Source of the DNA: Succinimonas sp963628765
Lineage (GTDB): Bacteria > Pseudomonadota > Gammaproteobacteria > Enterobacterales > Succinivibrionaceae
Reading direction: 5' to 3'
DNA: 62,448 nucleotides
Assembly: GCA_963628765.1 (NCBI GenBank)
Contig: CAVGFV010000099.1
Location: 1 to 62,448 of the forward strand
Below the pieces are notes generated by a model that searched no databases, was not told the DNA's origin, and saw only the letters and a list, made by a program, of their open reading frames with translations. The position numbers and the translations under genes were made by a program. Below, piece by piece: positions 52,127-59,795 of the stretch. Within the stretch, counting starts at the first letter, position 1; every line of letters starts with the position of its first letter.

Positions 52127-53323
52127 TTATCCTACAAGAGTATTTAAGATGCTAAAGGCTTTACTTCTAGCAGCTAAATCGATGTTTAGGATATCTTCTA
52201 AGCTTTCTGATGGTGCTAAGCCAAAGGCTTCAGATGTCTTAGCTACTACGTTGTAGATATCTGTGAACTTTAAGCGTCCATCAATAAAAGCTTGCACTGC
52301 TACTTCGTTAGCTGCATTCACAGCAGTAGTTAGAGCTTGGGAGGTTCTACAAGCATCAATAGCTAACTTAAGGCAAGGATAACGTACAAAATCAGGCTTT
52401 CTAAAGGTATGTGTGCCTAATTCTGTGAAATCTAATGGAGCGACGCCACTTTCAATACGGTCTGGCCAAGCAAGAGCTCTCGCAATAGGAGTACGCATAT
52501 CAGGAGCACCTAATTGTGCAAGGACAGCGCCATCTTTGTATTTCACCATAGAATGAATCACAGATTCTGGATGAATAACTACTTCAATGTCATCCGGATC
52601 TGCATTGAAAAGCCAACGAGCTTCAATGAATTCAAAACCTTTGTTCATCATAGTCGCACTATCGACACTGATCTTGGCACCCATACTCCAATTAGGATGG
52701 TTTATGGCTTCCTCTGGAGTAACGCTATCTAAAGTTGTTAAATCACGATCGCGGAATGGACCACCTGAACCAGTAAGAACAATCTTGGTGATTCCCGCAT
52801 CTTTGAGCTTGCAGCAGCCAATTCTGTTTTGTTCACTTTCAGGTAAGCACTGGAAAATTGCATTGTGTTCACTATCCACAGGAATAATTCTAGCTTTATA
52901 ACGTCTTGCGGCATCTACAAAGATATGACCACTCATAACAAGAGATTCTTTGTTAGCAAGATAAACGGTCTTACCCATGGTTAAAGCAGCCAATGTTGGC
53001 TTAAGACCAGCAGCTCCTACAATAGCAGACATAACGCTATCGCATTCTTCACTTGCGGCTACTGAAGAAATTGCTTCAACACCACTTAAAACTTCAGTCT
53101 TTAAATTCTCTTCTTTTACGGCTTCTTTTAGGATATCAGCAGCATTTTTATCAGCCATTACCGCTACTTCAGGATGGAACTCTCTAATAATACCGAGCAT
53201 TTTGGCGTGGTTACTAGAAGCGGTAACTGCGTATAACTTATAAAGATCACTGTTTCTTCTGATGACATCTAGAGTACTTGATCCAATAGAACCAGTAGCA
53301 CCAAGAATAGTTATATTATTCAT
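52127..53323 (-). CDS. dxr: Dxr (IspC), 1-deoxy-D-xylulose 5-phosphate reductoisomerase
   Basis: Dxr converts DXP to MEP in isoprenoid synthesis with NADPH. The 398-aa product has the nucleotide site ITILGATGSIGSSTLDV, the metal/substrate motif IIPVDSEHNAIFQCL, LTGSGGPFRDR and NHPNWSMGAKISVDSATMMNKG. It lies between cdsA and rseP as in E. coli. Its pathway supplies the IPP that UppS uses. Confidence 0.97.
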   Translation of the reverse strand: MNNITILGATGSIGSSTLDVIRRNSDLYKLYAVTASSNHAKMLGIIREFHPEVAVMADKNAADILKEAVKEENLKTEVLSGVEAISSVAASEECDSVMSAIVGAAGLKPTLAALTMGKTVYLANKESLVMSGHIFVDAARRYKARIIPVDSEHNAIFQCLPESEQNRIGCCKLKDAGITKIVLTGSGGPFRDRDLTTLDSVTPEEAINHPNWSMGAKISVDSATMMNKGFEFIEARWLFNADPDDIEVVIHPESVIHSMVKYKDGAVLAQLGAPDMRTPIARALAWPDRIESGVAPLDFTELGTHTFRKPDFVRYPCLKLAIDACRTSQALTTAVNAANEVAVQAFIDGRLKFTDIYNVVAKTSEAFGLAPSESLEDILNIDLAARSKAFSILNTLVG

Positions 53324-53372
53324 AGTTAAACCTTCTATATAAATTTTCCCGGATATAAACCAGAACTATTAT

Positions 53373-54341
53373 CTATTTAAACAATAAACTCAAAATCGCA
53401 TAGCATACCAGGAAGAATGGTACTGCTGCTGATAGAGAATCCACTCTATCAATCATGCCACCGTGTCCTGGGAAAATAATTCCCGAATCCTTTATGCCAG
53501 CATATCTCTTAAACATACTCTCAGTAAGATCACCGAATATGGAAATGATAATGGTTAAGAAAGCCGTTACTATCAAAACAGGGAAATTCGCATAATGGAG
53601 GGAGTACCAACCAAAGTGTTCGAGAATGAAAAAAGCCACCATCGCGAGTACAACACCACCGACAAGACCTTCCCAGGTTTTATTAGGACTTACGTGTGGG
53701 CTCATATGATGTTTACCTAATAATCTCCCGGTGAAGTAAGCACCAGAATCGGCACACCATACCAAAATCATTACCGAGATAAGAATCTTCGCACCTACAT
53801 AAGGATTATCAATAAGATTGATATAACGTAGCCATTCAAGCGCCAAAGCAAAAGGCACCATAGTGAAATAGCCGGCTAAGCCACGGAAAACTTTGAAACT
53901 AAGAACAGCTTGGGAACGTGGATATAAGATCACTAAAATAGAGGCTAAAATCCACCAAATGAACCCACCAATAAACCAAAAGAGTTCGCCATTAGAAGCA
54001 TTTCTAAAAAGCAAAGCAGGACGAGCCCAACTTAGCATGTCAGGGACGTTGCCTACAGCTCTATAACAAATAATGCCCCCAAGAACATAAATCGCCCTTT
54101 CGCCAATTAGTATTATATCAGCAAGTGTTTTATTTTTAGGAGCTGACTCTATTGGGGAATTATTTTTAAATATGAATTGTGAAAATTCCCAAAGACCGAA
54201 GGCCACAATAACAAGCACACCGGTAGAAAATATCTTCACAAAACTTATAGGATTAAGGGGAAACCAATCAGTTGATGGCGGGAATAACCATAACCCTGCC
54301 ACTATCAAAAGGATAATACCTGTTATTATTCTCGTTAGCAT
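53373..54341 (-). CDS. cdsA: CdsA, phosphatidate cytidylyltransferase
   Basis: CdsA makes CDP-diacylglycerol for phospholipids. The 322-aa product has about eight hydrophobic helices and the C-terminal signature KTWEGLVGGVVLAM with DLTESMFKRYAGIKDSG and FPGHGGMIDRVDSL. It begins 5 bp after the uppS stop. Confidence 0.95.
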   Translation of the reverse strand: MLTRIITGIILLIVAGLWLFPPSTDWFPLNPISFVKIFSTGVLVIVAFGLWEFSQFIFKNNSPIESAPKNKTLADIILIGERAIYVLGGIICYRAVGNVPDMLSWARPALLFRNASNGELFWFIGGFIWWILASILVILYPRSQAVLSFKVFRGLAGYFTMVPFALALEWLRYINLIDNPYVGAKILISVMILVWCADSGAYFTGRLLGKHHMSPHVSPNKTWEGLVGGVVLAMVAFFILEHFGWYSLHYANFPVLIVTAFLTIIISIFGDLTESMFKRYAGIKDSGIIFPGHGGMIDRVDSLSAAVPFFLVCYAILSLLFK

Positions 54342-54346
54342 AAACG

Positions 54347-55117
54347 TTAGTTTTTAAACTCCTGATTCTGTACCTGTTCACTAGTACAGCCAAATCTTCT
54401 CTCACGTCCCGCAAAATAATCTAATGCCATTTGAAAAACATGCTCATCAAAATCAGGCCAAAGGACATCGGAAATAAAGATCTCACTATAGGCAAGCTGC
54501 CAGAGTAAGAAATTTGAAATACGATGCTCCCCACCGGTACGTATCATAAGATCAACATCCATAGGTTCATCAAGATACGAGGTAAGTGTAGCCTCGGAAA
54601 TATCCTCTTCCTTGAGAAGATTGTTTTTCAAATCCTTAGAAATTTTTCGCACTGCTTGCACAATGTCCCAACGGCCACCGTAATTTGCAGCAACGACAAG
54701 ACTCATGCCAGTATTCTTACTAGTATCAGCTTCGGCTTTTTTAATGGCGTTTTGAAGGCGCTCTGAAAAACGAGAAACATCACCAATAATGCGTAAGGAA
54801 ATGTTATTTTCAGAAAGCTTTCTAACTTCTTTAGACAACGCCCATACAAAAAGTTCCATAAGGCCCGAAACCTCATCAACTGGACGCTTCCAATTTTCGG
54901 AAGAAAAAGCAAAAAGAGTGAGCTTTTTGATACCTTTACGAGCAGCAAATTCAACGGTTTTACGGACAGAACGCACCCCGGCTCTGTGCCCGAAAAGGCG
55001 CACATAGCCTTGCTTTTTTGCCCAACGGCCATTACCGTCCATTATGATGGCAACATGAGAGGGGAGTTGAGATTGAGTCTCAATCCCCTTTGTTCGAGCG
55101 TCAGATAGATTCGACAA
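54347..55117 (-). CDS. uppS: UppS (IspU), undecaprenyl diphosphate synthase
   Basis: UppS makes the C55 lipid carrier used for peptidoglycan and other glycans. The 256-aa product has HVAIIMDGNGRWAKKQG, with the catalytic aspartate, then HRAGVRSVRKTVEFA, LTLFAFSSENWKRP and IRTGGEHRISNFLLWQ. It follows frr by 4 bp. Confidence 0.97.
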   Translation of the reverse strand: MSNLSDARTKGIETQSQLPSHVAIIMDGNGRWAKKQGYVRLFGHRAGVRSVRKTVEFAARKGIKKLTLFAFSSENWKRPVDEVSGLMELFVWALSKEVRKLSENNISLRIIGDVSRFSERLQNAIKKAEADTSKNTGMSLVVAANYGGRWDIVQAVRKISKDLKNNLLKEEDISEATLTSYLDEPMDVDLMIRTGGEHRISNFLLWQLAYSEIFISDVLWPDFDEHVFQMALDYFAGRERRFGCTSEQVQNQEFKN

Positions 55118-55121
55118 AGAA

Positions 55122-55682
55122 TTAGATCTCCATCAATTCTTTTTCTTTTTCAGCCATTAACTTGTCCATTTCTTTAATGCTACTGTCAGTTAATTTCTGA
55201 ATTTCGTCCTGAGCTCTCTTATCTTCATCTTCAGAGATTTCTTTAGCCTTGGTAAGAGCCTTGATATCGTTGTTGCAGTCACGACGAATGTTACGTACTT
55301 CAACTTTACCTTGTTCGATTTCGCCACGTACAACCTTGATAAGTTCCTTACGACGATCTTCGGTAAGTGGTGGTAAAGGTACACGGATAGAGGTGCCTGC
55401 AGAAACTGGGTTTAAACCAAGATCGCTATCACGAATAGCTTTTTCAACAGCACTTGCAGCGCTTCTATCAAATACGCTAATTGATAGGGTACGTGAATCA
55501 GCAACGTTGATGGAGGCAACCTGATTAAGCGGAGTTTTACTACCGTAATAATCAACCATAATACCATCCAAAAGTGCTGGCTGAGCTCTTCCGGTTCTAA
55601 CCTTTGACAAACGATTCTTCATCGCTTCAACTGCCTTGGTCATTTTTTCTTTGGCTGTTTTTTTAATATCGTTAAGTGCCAT
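55122..55682 (-). CDS. frr: Frr, ribosome recycling factor
   Basis: Frr with EF-G splits post-termination ribosomes. The 186-aa product is typical: VEAMKNRLSKVRTGRAQPAL, VDYYGSKTPLNQVASINV, IRVPLPPLTEDRRKEL and a C-terminal helix rich in K, E and D. It lies 35 bp after pyrH, the standard order. Confidence 0.97.
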   Translation of the reverse strand: MALNDIKKTAKEKMTKAVEAMKNRLSKVRTGRAQPALLDGIMVDYYGSKTPLNQVASINVADSRTLSISVFDRSAASAVEKAIRDSDLGLNPVSAGTSIRVPLPPLTEDRRKELIKVVRGEIEQGKVEVRNIRRDCNNDIKALTKAKEISEDEDKRAQDEIQKLTDSSIKEMDKLMAEKEKELMEI

Positions 55683-55717
55683 TTTTTACTCCATGCGTAA
55701 AAGCATAAATGTTGAAA

Positions 55718-56434
55718 TTATCTTACTATGGTGCCTTCATTCTCACCAGAAATTACCTTCTGAAGAGCACCTGGGCGATTCATGTTAAATACCATAATTG
55801 GCATCTTATGATCTCTTGCAAGAACAAAAGCTGACAAGTCCATAACTTTTAGTTCTTTTTCCATTACCTGTTGGTAGGTAAGTTCGTGGTAAAGAGTTGC
55901 ATCTGGGTGGGTTACAGGATCTGCGCTATAGATACCGTCAACCTTAGTCCCCTTGATTACAGCATCTGCTTGAATCTCGATTGCTCTTAAGCAAGCTGCA
56001 CTATCGGTGGTGAAAAATGGATTACCGGTACCAGCAGCCATAATTACTACACGTCCGCCAGAAAGAGCATGGATAGCATCTGTCCAGCTATAAGGAGTAC
56101 AAATACCTTGCATTGGTATTGCTGACATTAAAGTAGCAGGAATACCAGCTCTATAGAGGGCATCACGCATTGCAAGACCGTTCATGACAGTTGCAAGCAT
56201 ACCCATGTGGTCACCTACCACGCGGTTCATACCAGCTTCAGCAAGCTTAGCGCCACGGAAGATATTTCCGCCACCCAGCACAAGACCAACTTCAACGCCA
56301 GAACTTACCACAGCTCCAATTTCGCCAGCCATGCGTGCCAAAACTTCTGGATCAATACCGAAATCTTCCTTTCCTTCCAGGGCTTCGCCACTAAGTTTTA
56401 AAAGTACTCGTTTAAAATTTTTATGACTGCTCAT
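55718..56434 (-). CDS. pyrH: PyrH, UMP kinase
   Basis: PyrH phosphorylates UMP to UDP. The product has FKRVLLKLSGEALEGKEDFG, GLVLGGGNIFRGAKLAEAG and IIMAAGTGNPFFTTDSAA. The frame extends to 56488, but the extra 18 residues are unlike the family; the ATG at 56434 (MSSHKNFKRVLL) gives 238 aa, near the E. coli length. Confidence 0.95.
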   Translation of the reverse strand: MSSHKNFKRVLLKLSGEALEGKEDFGIDPEVLARMAGEIGAVVSSGVEVGLVLGGGNIFRGAKLAEAGMNRVVGDHMGMLATVMNGLAMRDALYRAGIPATLMSAIPMQGICTPYSWTDAIHALSGGRVVIMAAGTGNPFFTTDSAACLRAIEIQADAVIKGTKVDGIYSADPVTHPDATLYHELTYQQVMEKELKVMDLSAFVLARDHKMPIMVFNMNRPGALQKVISGENEGTIVR

Positions 56435-56941
56435 GTCATCCACCGTTAATTGTTTTTCACTTAGTTCCATTTGAAACTGTGTGAACACGCACCCTATAAG
56501 AGTGCCTTTTATTAAGTCTCAAACTCTTTAATATGTTTGCTATCTAGTTTTCAAGGCAGCAAATAAATTCAAATTTTTAAGGCGTGTTTAGAGCGCCTTA
56601 ACGTCTTTTATTAAAAAAACTTCGTTACTTTTAAGTAAAAATCTAAGTCTCTCAAGGCTACATGCCCTACTACTTTTTGGTAGTAAGTTTTCCACTTAAA
56701 AGTATATAAAATCGGGTAATTATAGTATAGATCTGACCATTTCCGCAAAAATACCCGAGATTTGTATTTTCTTGATATGACAACAATAAAATATTTTTCA
56801 GAAATTGCCTTTTTCTGAAATTTTTATAAAAAGAATGTCATCCCCAATTTAGATAATTTCTAGTTACCAAAATTCCATTTTTAAGACACAAAAAAACGCC
56901 ACATAGAGTGGCGTTTTCGTAATTAAAAGTAACTTAAAAGA
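56435..56941 (-). promoter_or_regulatory. tsf-pyrH gap: tsf terminator, pyrH promoter and leader hairpin
   Basis: About 500 bp without a gene. At 56891-56915 a tsf terminator (AACGCCAC/GTGGCGTT, T tract on minus). A pyrH promoter candidate reads TTGCGG, 18 bp, TATAAT on minus (plus 56719-56748). A hairpin TTAAGGCG/CGCCTTAA lies in the leader at 56577-56601, and a smaller one, TACTAC/GTAGTA, near 56668-56685. The hairpins could attenuate pyrH or be RNA structure of unknown role. Confidence 0.6.
56891..56915 (-). terminator. intrinsic terminator after tsf
   Basis: AACGCCAC (56895-56902) pairs with GTGGCGTT (56908-56915) around ATAGA; six A on plus give the T tract on minus. It ends the rpsB-tsf transcript. 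Confidence 0.9.
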
Positions 56942-57859
56942 TTACTTACCCTGTGCAGCAGCAACCTGAGCAGCTACTTCAGCAGCAAAGTCAACGGTAT
57001 TCTTTTCGATACCTTCACCAACCTTGATACGAATGAACTTCTTAACAGTTGCCTTGTTTTCCTTAAGAAGATCACCAACCTTCTTAGAACCATCTTTAAC
57101 GAAGTCTTGGTTAACAAGAGAAAGTTCTTCGAAACGCTTGTTGATACGACCTTCGATAATGTGAGCAAGAACCTGAGCTGGTTTTGCCTTCTTACCATTA
57201 GCTTCAGCTTCAGCTTCTTCCTTATTGGTGATTTCAGTCTGAATCTGACGTTCGTGTTCGATCTGTTCCTGTGGAACTTCTTCCTTGGTAACATAAAGTG
57301 GAGCAGATGCACAGATATGCATAGCAATATCGTGTGAAAGCTGTTCGTCACCGCCTTCAAGATCTGCGATTACACCGATGAGCTTGTTGCTGTGAATGTA
57401 AAGACCAAGATTTGAGCCTTCCATTGCAGCGATACGGCGAATTGACATGTTTTCGCCAATCTTTGCAATGAGGTTATTTAAAGTGGTCTGAACTGAATCA
57501 GCGCTACCTGGGAAAGCTTCGTTCTTAAGAACTTCAACATCAGTAATGTTCTTATCAAGAGCAAGCTTAGCAACAGTATTACAGAAATCGTTAAAGCCCT
57601 TATCCTTTGCTACGAAGTCAGTTTCGCAGTTTACTTCAACAACGAGAGCCTTGCCTGGAGCAGTAGCGTAAGCAATAACACCTTCAGCGGTTACACGGCC
57701 AGCCTTCTTTGCAGCCTTTGCCTGACCATTCTTACGCATGTTGTCAATAGCAACTTCAATATCACCATCAGCTGCAACGAGTGCTTTTTTGCAATCCATC
57801 ATGCCAGCGCCGGTGCGTTCACGGAGCTCTTTAACAAGAGCAGCAGTTACGTTTGCCAT
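56942..57859 (-). CDS. tsf: Tsf, elongation factor Ts
   Basis: EF-Ts exchanges GDP for GTP on EF-Tu. The 305-aa product has the N-terminal UBA-like domain (LVKELRERTGAGMMDCKKAL), the core VVEVNCETDFVAKDKGF and LIGVIADLEGGDEQL, and a C-terminal module. It is downstream of rpsB behind a partial terminator, as in E. coli. Confidence 0.97.
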   Translation of the reverse strand: MANVTAALVKELRERTGAGMMDCKKALVAADGDIEVAIDNMRKNGQAKAAKKAGRVTAEGVIAYATAPGKALVVEVNCETDFVAKDKGFNDFCNTVAKLALDKNITDVEVLKNEAFPGSADSVQTTLNNLIAKIGENMSIRRIAAMEGSNLGLYIHSNKLIGVIADLEGGDEQLSHDIAMHICASAPLYVTKEEVPQEQIEHERQIQTEITNKEEAEAEANGKKAKPAQVLAHIIEGRINKRFEELSLVNQDFVKDGSKKVGDLLKENKATVKKFIRIKVGEGIEKNTVDFAAEVAAQVAAAQGK

Positions 57860-57892
57860 TTATTTATTCCTTTTTAAAATTATTAGAATAAA

Positions 57893-57916
57893 AGACCGGA
57901 GACAATAGTCCCCGGC
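57893..57916 (-). terminator. rpsB-tsf intercistronic attenuator-like hairpin
   Basis: GACCGGAGAC pairs with GTCCCCGGCC (57893-57902 with 57907-57916, 8 of 10 pairs), with TTTTATT following on minus. It lies in the 69-bp rpsB-tsf gap. E. coli has a comparable partial terminator there that sets the S2 to EF-Ts ratio. Confidence 0.75.
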
Positions 57917-57928
57917 CTTTACTTCAAA

Positions 57929-58666
57929 TTATTCAGCCTGTTCTTCAGCTGGAGCAGCAGCTTCTTCAGAACGAGCGTTAGTCAAAGACTCACGAGCATC
58001 GTTGATAGTGCTTGATACAGCCTTGAGGTAAAGAGCGATTGCACGGATAGCATCGTCGTTACCAGGAATTACATAGTTAACACCATCTGGGCTAGAGTTG
58101 GTATCAACAACTGCAACTACAGGGATACCGAGCTTGTTAGCTTCATCGATTGCAATGTGTTCAACTTCTGCATCGATTACGAAAAGAACGTCAGGGATAG
58201 AACCAAGATCCTTGATACCACCGAAGCTCTTTTCAAGCTTAGCGATTTCACGGGTACGGAGAAGAACTTCCTTCTTGGTGAGCTTATCAAAAGTACCATC
58301 GGTAGACTGAGTTTCAAGTTCTTTGTAATGCTTGATTGACTGTCTAACAGTCTTCCAGTTGGTAAGAAGACCACCGAGCCAACGGTGATTTACATAATAC
58401 TGACCACAGCTTAGAGCAGCTTCCTTAACTTGTTCAGATGCAGCACGCTTAGTACCTACAAAAAGAACCTTACCCTTCTTGCTTACTTTGCTGCTGAGGA
58501 AGTTGAGAGCTTCGTCGAGGCTGGTAACAGTCTTATCAAGATTGATGATATGTACACCATTGCGTGAACCATAGATATACTGCTTCATCTTAGGGTTCCA
58601 GTAACGGGTCTGATGGCCGAAGTGTACGCCAGCGTCGAGCATTTCGCTCATAGTAACATTAGACAT
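57929..58666 (-). CDS. rpsB: RpsB, ribosomal protein S2
   Basis: S2 is a late-binding protein of the 30S head. The 245-aa product starts MSNVTMSEMLDAGVHFGHQT and has RYWNPKMKQYIYGSRNGVHI, HRWLGGLLTNWKTVRQS and PDVLFVIDAEVEHIAIDEA, all strongly conserved. The C-terminal tail is Ala/Glu rich. It heads the rpsB-tsf operon. Confidence 0.97.
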   Translation of the reverse strand: MSNVTMSEMLDAGVHFGHQTRYWNPKMKQYIYGSRNGVHIINLDKTVTSLDEALNFLSSKVSKKGKVLFVGTKRAASEQVKEAALSCGQYYVNHRWLGGLLTNWKTVRQSIKHYKELETQSTDGTFDKLTKKEVLLRTREIAKLEKSFGGIKDLGSIPDVLFVIDAEVEHIAIDEANKLGIPVVAVVDTNSSPDGVNYVIPGNDDAIRAIALYLKAVSSTINDARESLTNARSEEAAAPAEEQAE

Positions 58667-58864
58667 GTTGAAATTTCCTTATTGGGGTTAAGCCTCCACC
58701 GCACTGTTTATGAGACCTTGTGGCACCCCACATAAACATTGTTGTAACGGTGTGTGTATTAGAAATGAACCGCTTTAATTTGAAGAATTTTATTTTTCAA
58801 AAACAGCAGTACCCCGGTACCTCCGAGGTACACGCATTATATAGATATCTCCTCATAAAAACAA
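58667..58864 (-). promoter_or_regulatory. rpsB promoter and leader
   Basis: On minus: TTGTTT, 17 bp, TATAAT (plus 58836-58864), the same boxes and spacing as at rpsT, followed by GC-rich GCGTG. The leader of about 160 nt starts with the palindromic GTACCT-CGG-AGGTAC (about 58814-58830) and a further GGTACC repeat. It may be the S2 autoregulatory leader known in gammaproteobacteria, but I cannot check its consensus. Confidence 0.6.
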
Positions 58865-58922
58865 CCCTTAAATCACACCTAAATACACAACTTATCAGCA
58901 AAAACTCGGGAGCCATTCATGG

Positions 58923-58931
58923 TGTTATAAT
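58923..58931 (+). promoter_or_regulatory. extended -10 promoter of map
   Basis: TGTTATAAT is a TGn extended -10 with a perfect hexamer; the -35 region is poor, as usual for this class. It ends 33 bp before the map start and diverges from the rpsB promoter. Confidence 0.6.
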
Positions 58932-58964
58932 GAGCCCATTAAAGTGTTTATAAGAAGTAGAAAA

Positions 58965-59774
58965 ATGAGAAAAATTTCAAATATAACCATCAAATCCCCT
59001 GAAACTATTGCCAAAATGCGTATTGCAGGCAAACTTGCAGGTGACGTATTAACCATGATCGAGCCACACGTACAGGCGGGAGTAACTACCCTTGAACTTG
59101 ACAACATCATGCTCGATTACATCGAAAATACCCAGCACGCTATTTCTGCTTGCCTAGGCTATGAAGGTTATCCTAAAGCCACCTGTATTTCTGTAAACGA
59201 AGAAGTTTGCCACGGTATTCCAGGTGCTAGAAAACTTCATAATGGCGATATTGTGAATATTGATGTAACTGTCATCAAAGATGGCGTTCACGGCGATACC
59301 AGTAAAATGTATGTTGTTGGTGGTCATACCGCTCAAAGAAACCAAGAGCTTGTGGATGTAACTAGACAATCTCTTTATGAAGCTATAAAGGCTGTTGGTC
59401 CTGGCAAGGATCTCACTATTGTGGGTAGCACCATTCAAAAGATCATTAACAGAACATCTTTCTCCATAGTAAGAGACTTCTGTGGTCACGGCATTGGCGA
59501 AGGCTTCCACGAAGAACCACAGGTACTTCATTACGCAAATGATTTCCACGTTCTTCTTGAACCCGGCATGACTTTCACAATTGAACCTATGATCAACTGT
59601 GGAACTTGGAAATGCAAAATCAACCATAAAAATGGTTGGACCGCTACCACTGCTGATAAACAACCTTCTGCACAGTTCGAACACACTCTTCTTATAACTG
59701 AAGACGGTGTAGAAATTCTCACCTACAGAGATGAGGAAGAAGGACTTATCGACAGAGTTATCCACAATTCTTAA
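58965..59774 (+). CDS. map: Map, methionine aminopeptidase type I
   Basis: Map removes the initiator methionine. Metal and substrate residues are seen in VCHGIPG (His), VNIDVTVIKDGVHGDTSKM (two Asp), FCGHGIGEGFHEEP (His), FTIEPMI (Glu) and AQFEHTLLITEDG (Glu). The frame opens at a GTG at 58944; the ATG at 58965 (MRKISNITIKSPE) matches family starts and gives 269 aa. It is divergent from rpsB and 21 bp before glnD, as in E. coli. Confidence 0.96.
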   Translation: MRKISNITIKSPETIAKMRIAGKLAGDVLTMIEPHVQAGVTTLELDNIMLDYIENTQHAISACLGYEGYPKATCISVNEEVCHGIPGARKLHNGDIVNIDVTVIKDGVHGDTSKMYVVGGHTAQRNQELVDVTRQSLYEAIKAVGPGKDLTIVGSTIQKIINRTSFSIVRDFCGHGIGEGFHEEPQVLHYANDFHVLLEPGMTFTIEPMINCGTWKCKINHKNGWTATTADKQPSAQFEHTLLITEDGVEILTYRDEEEGLIDRVIHNS

Positions 59775-59795
59775 ATAAAAAAAGGAACACACTCT

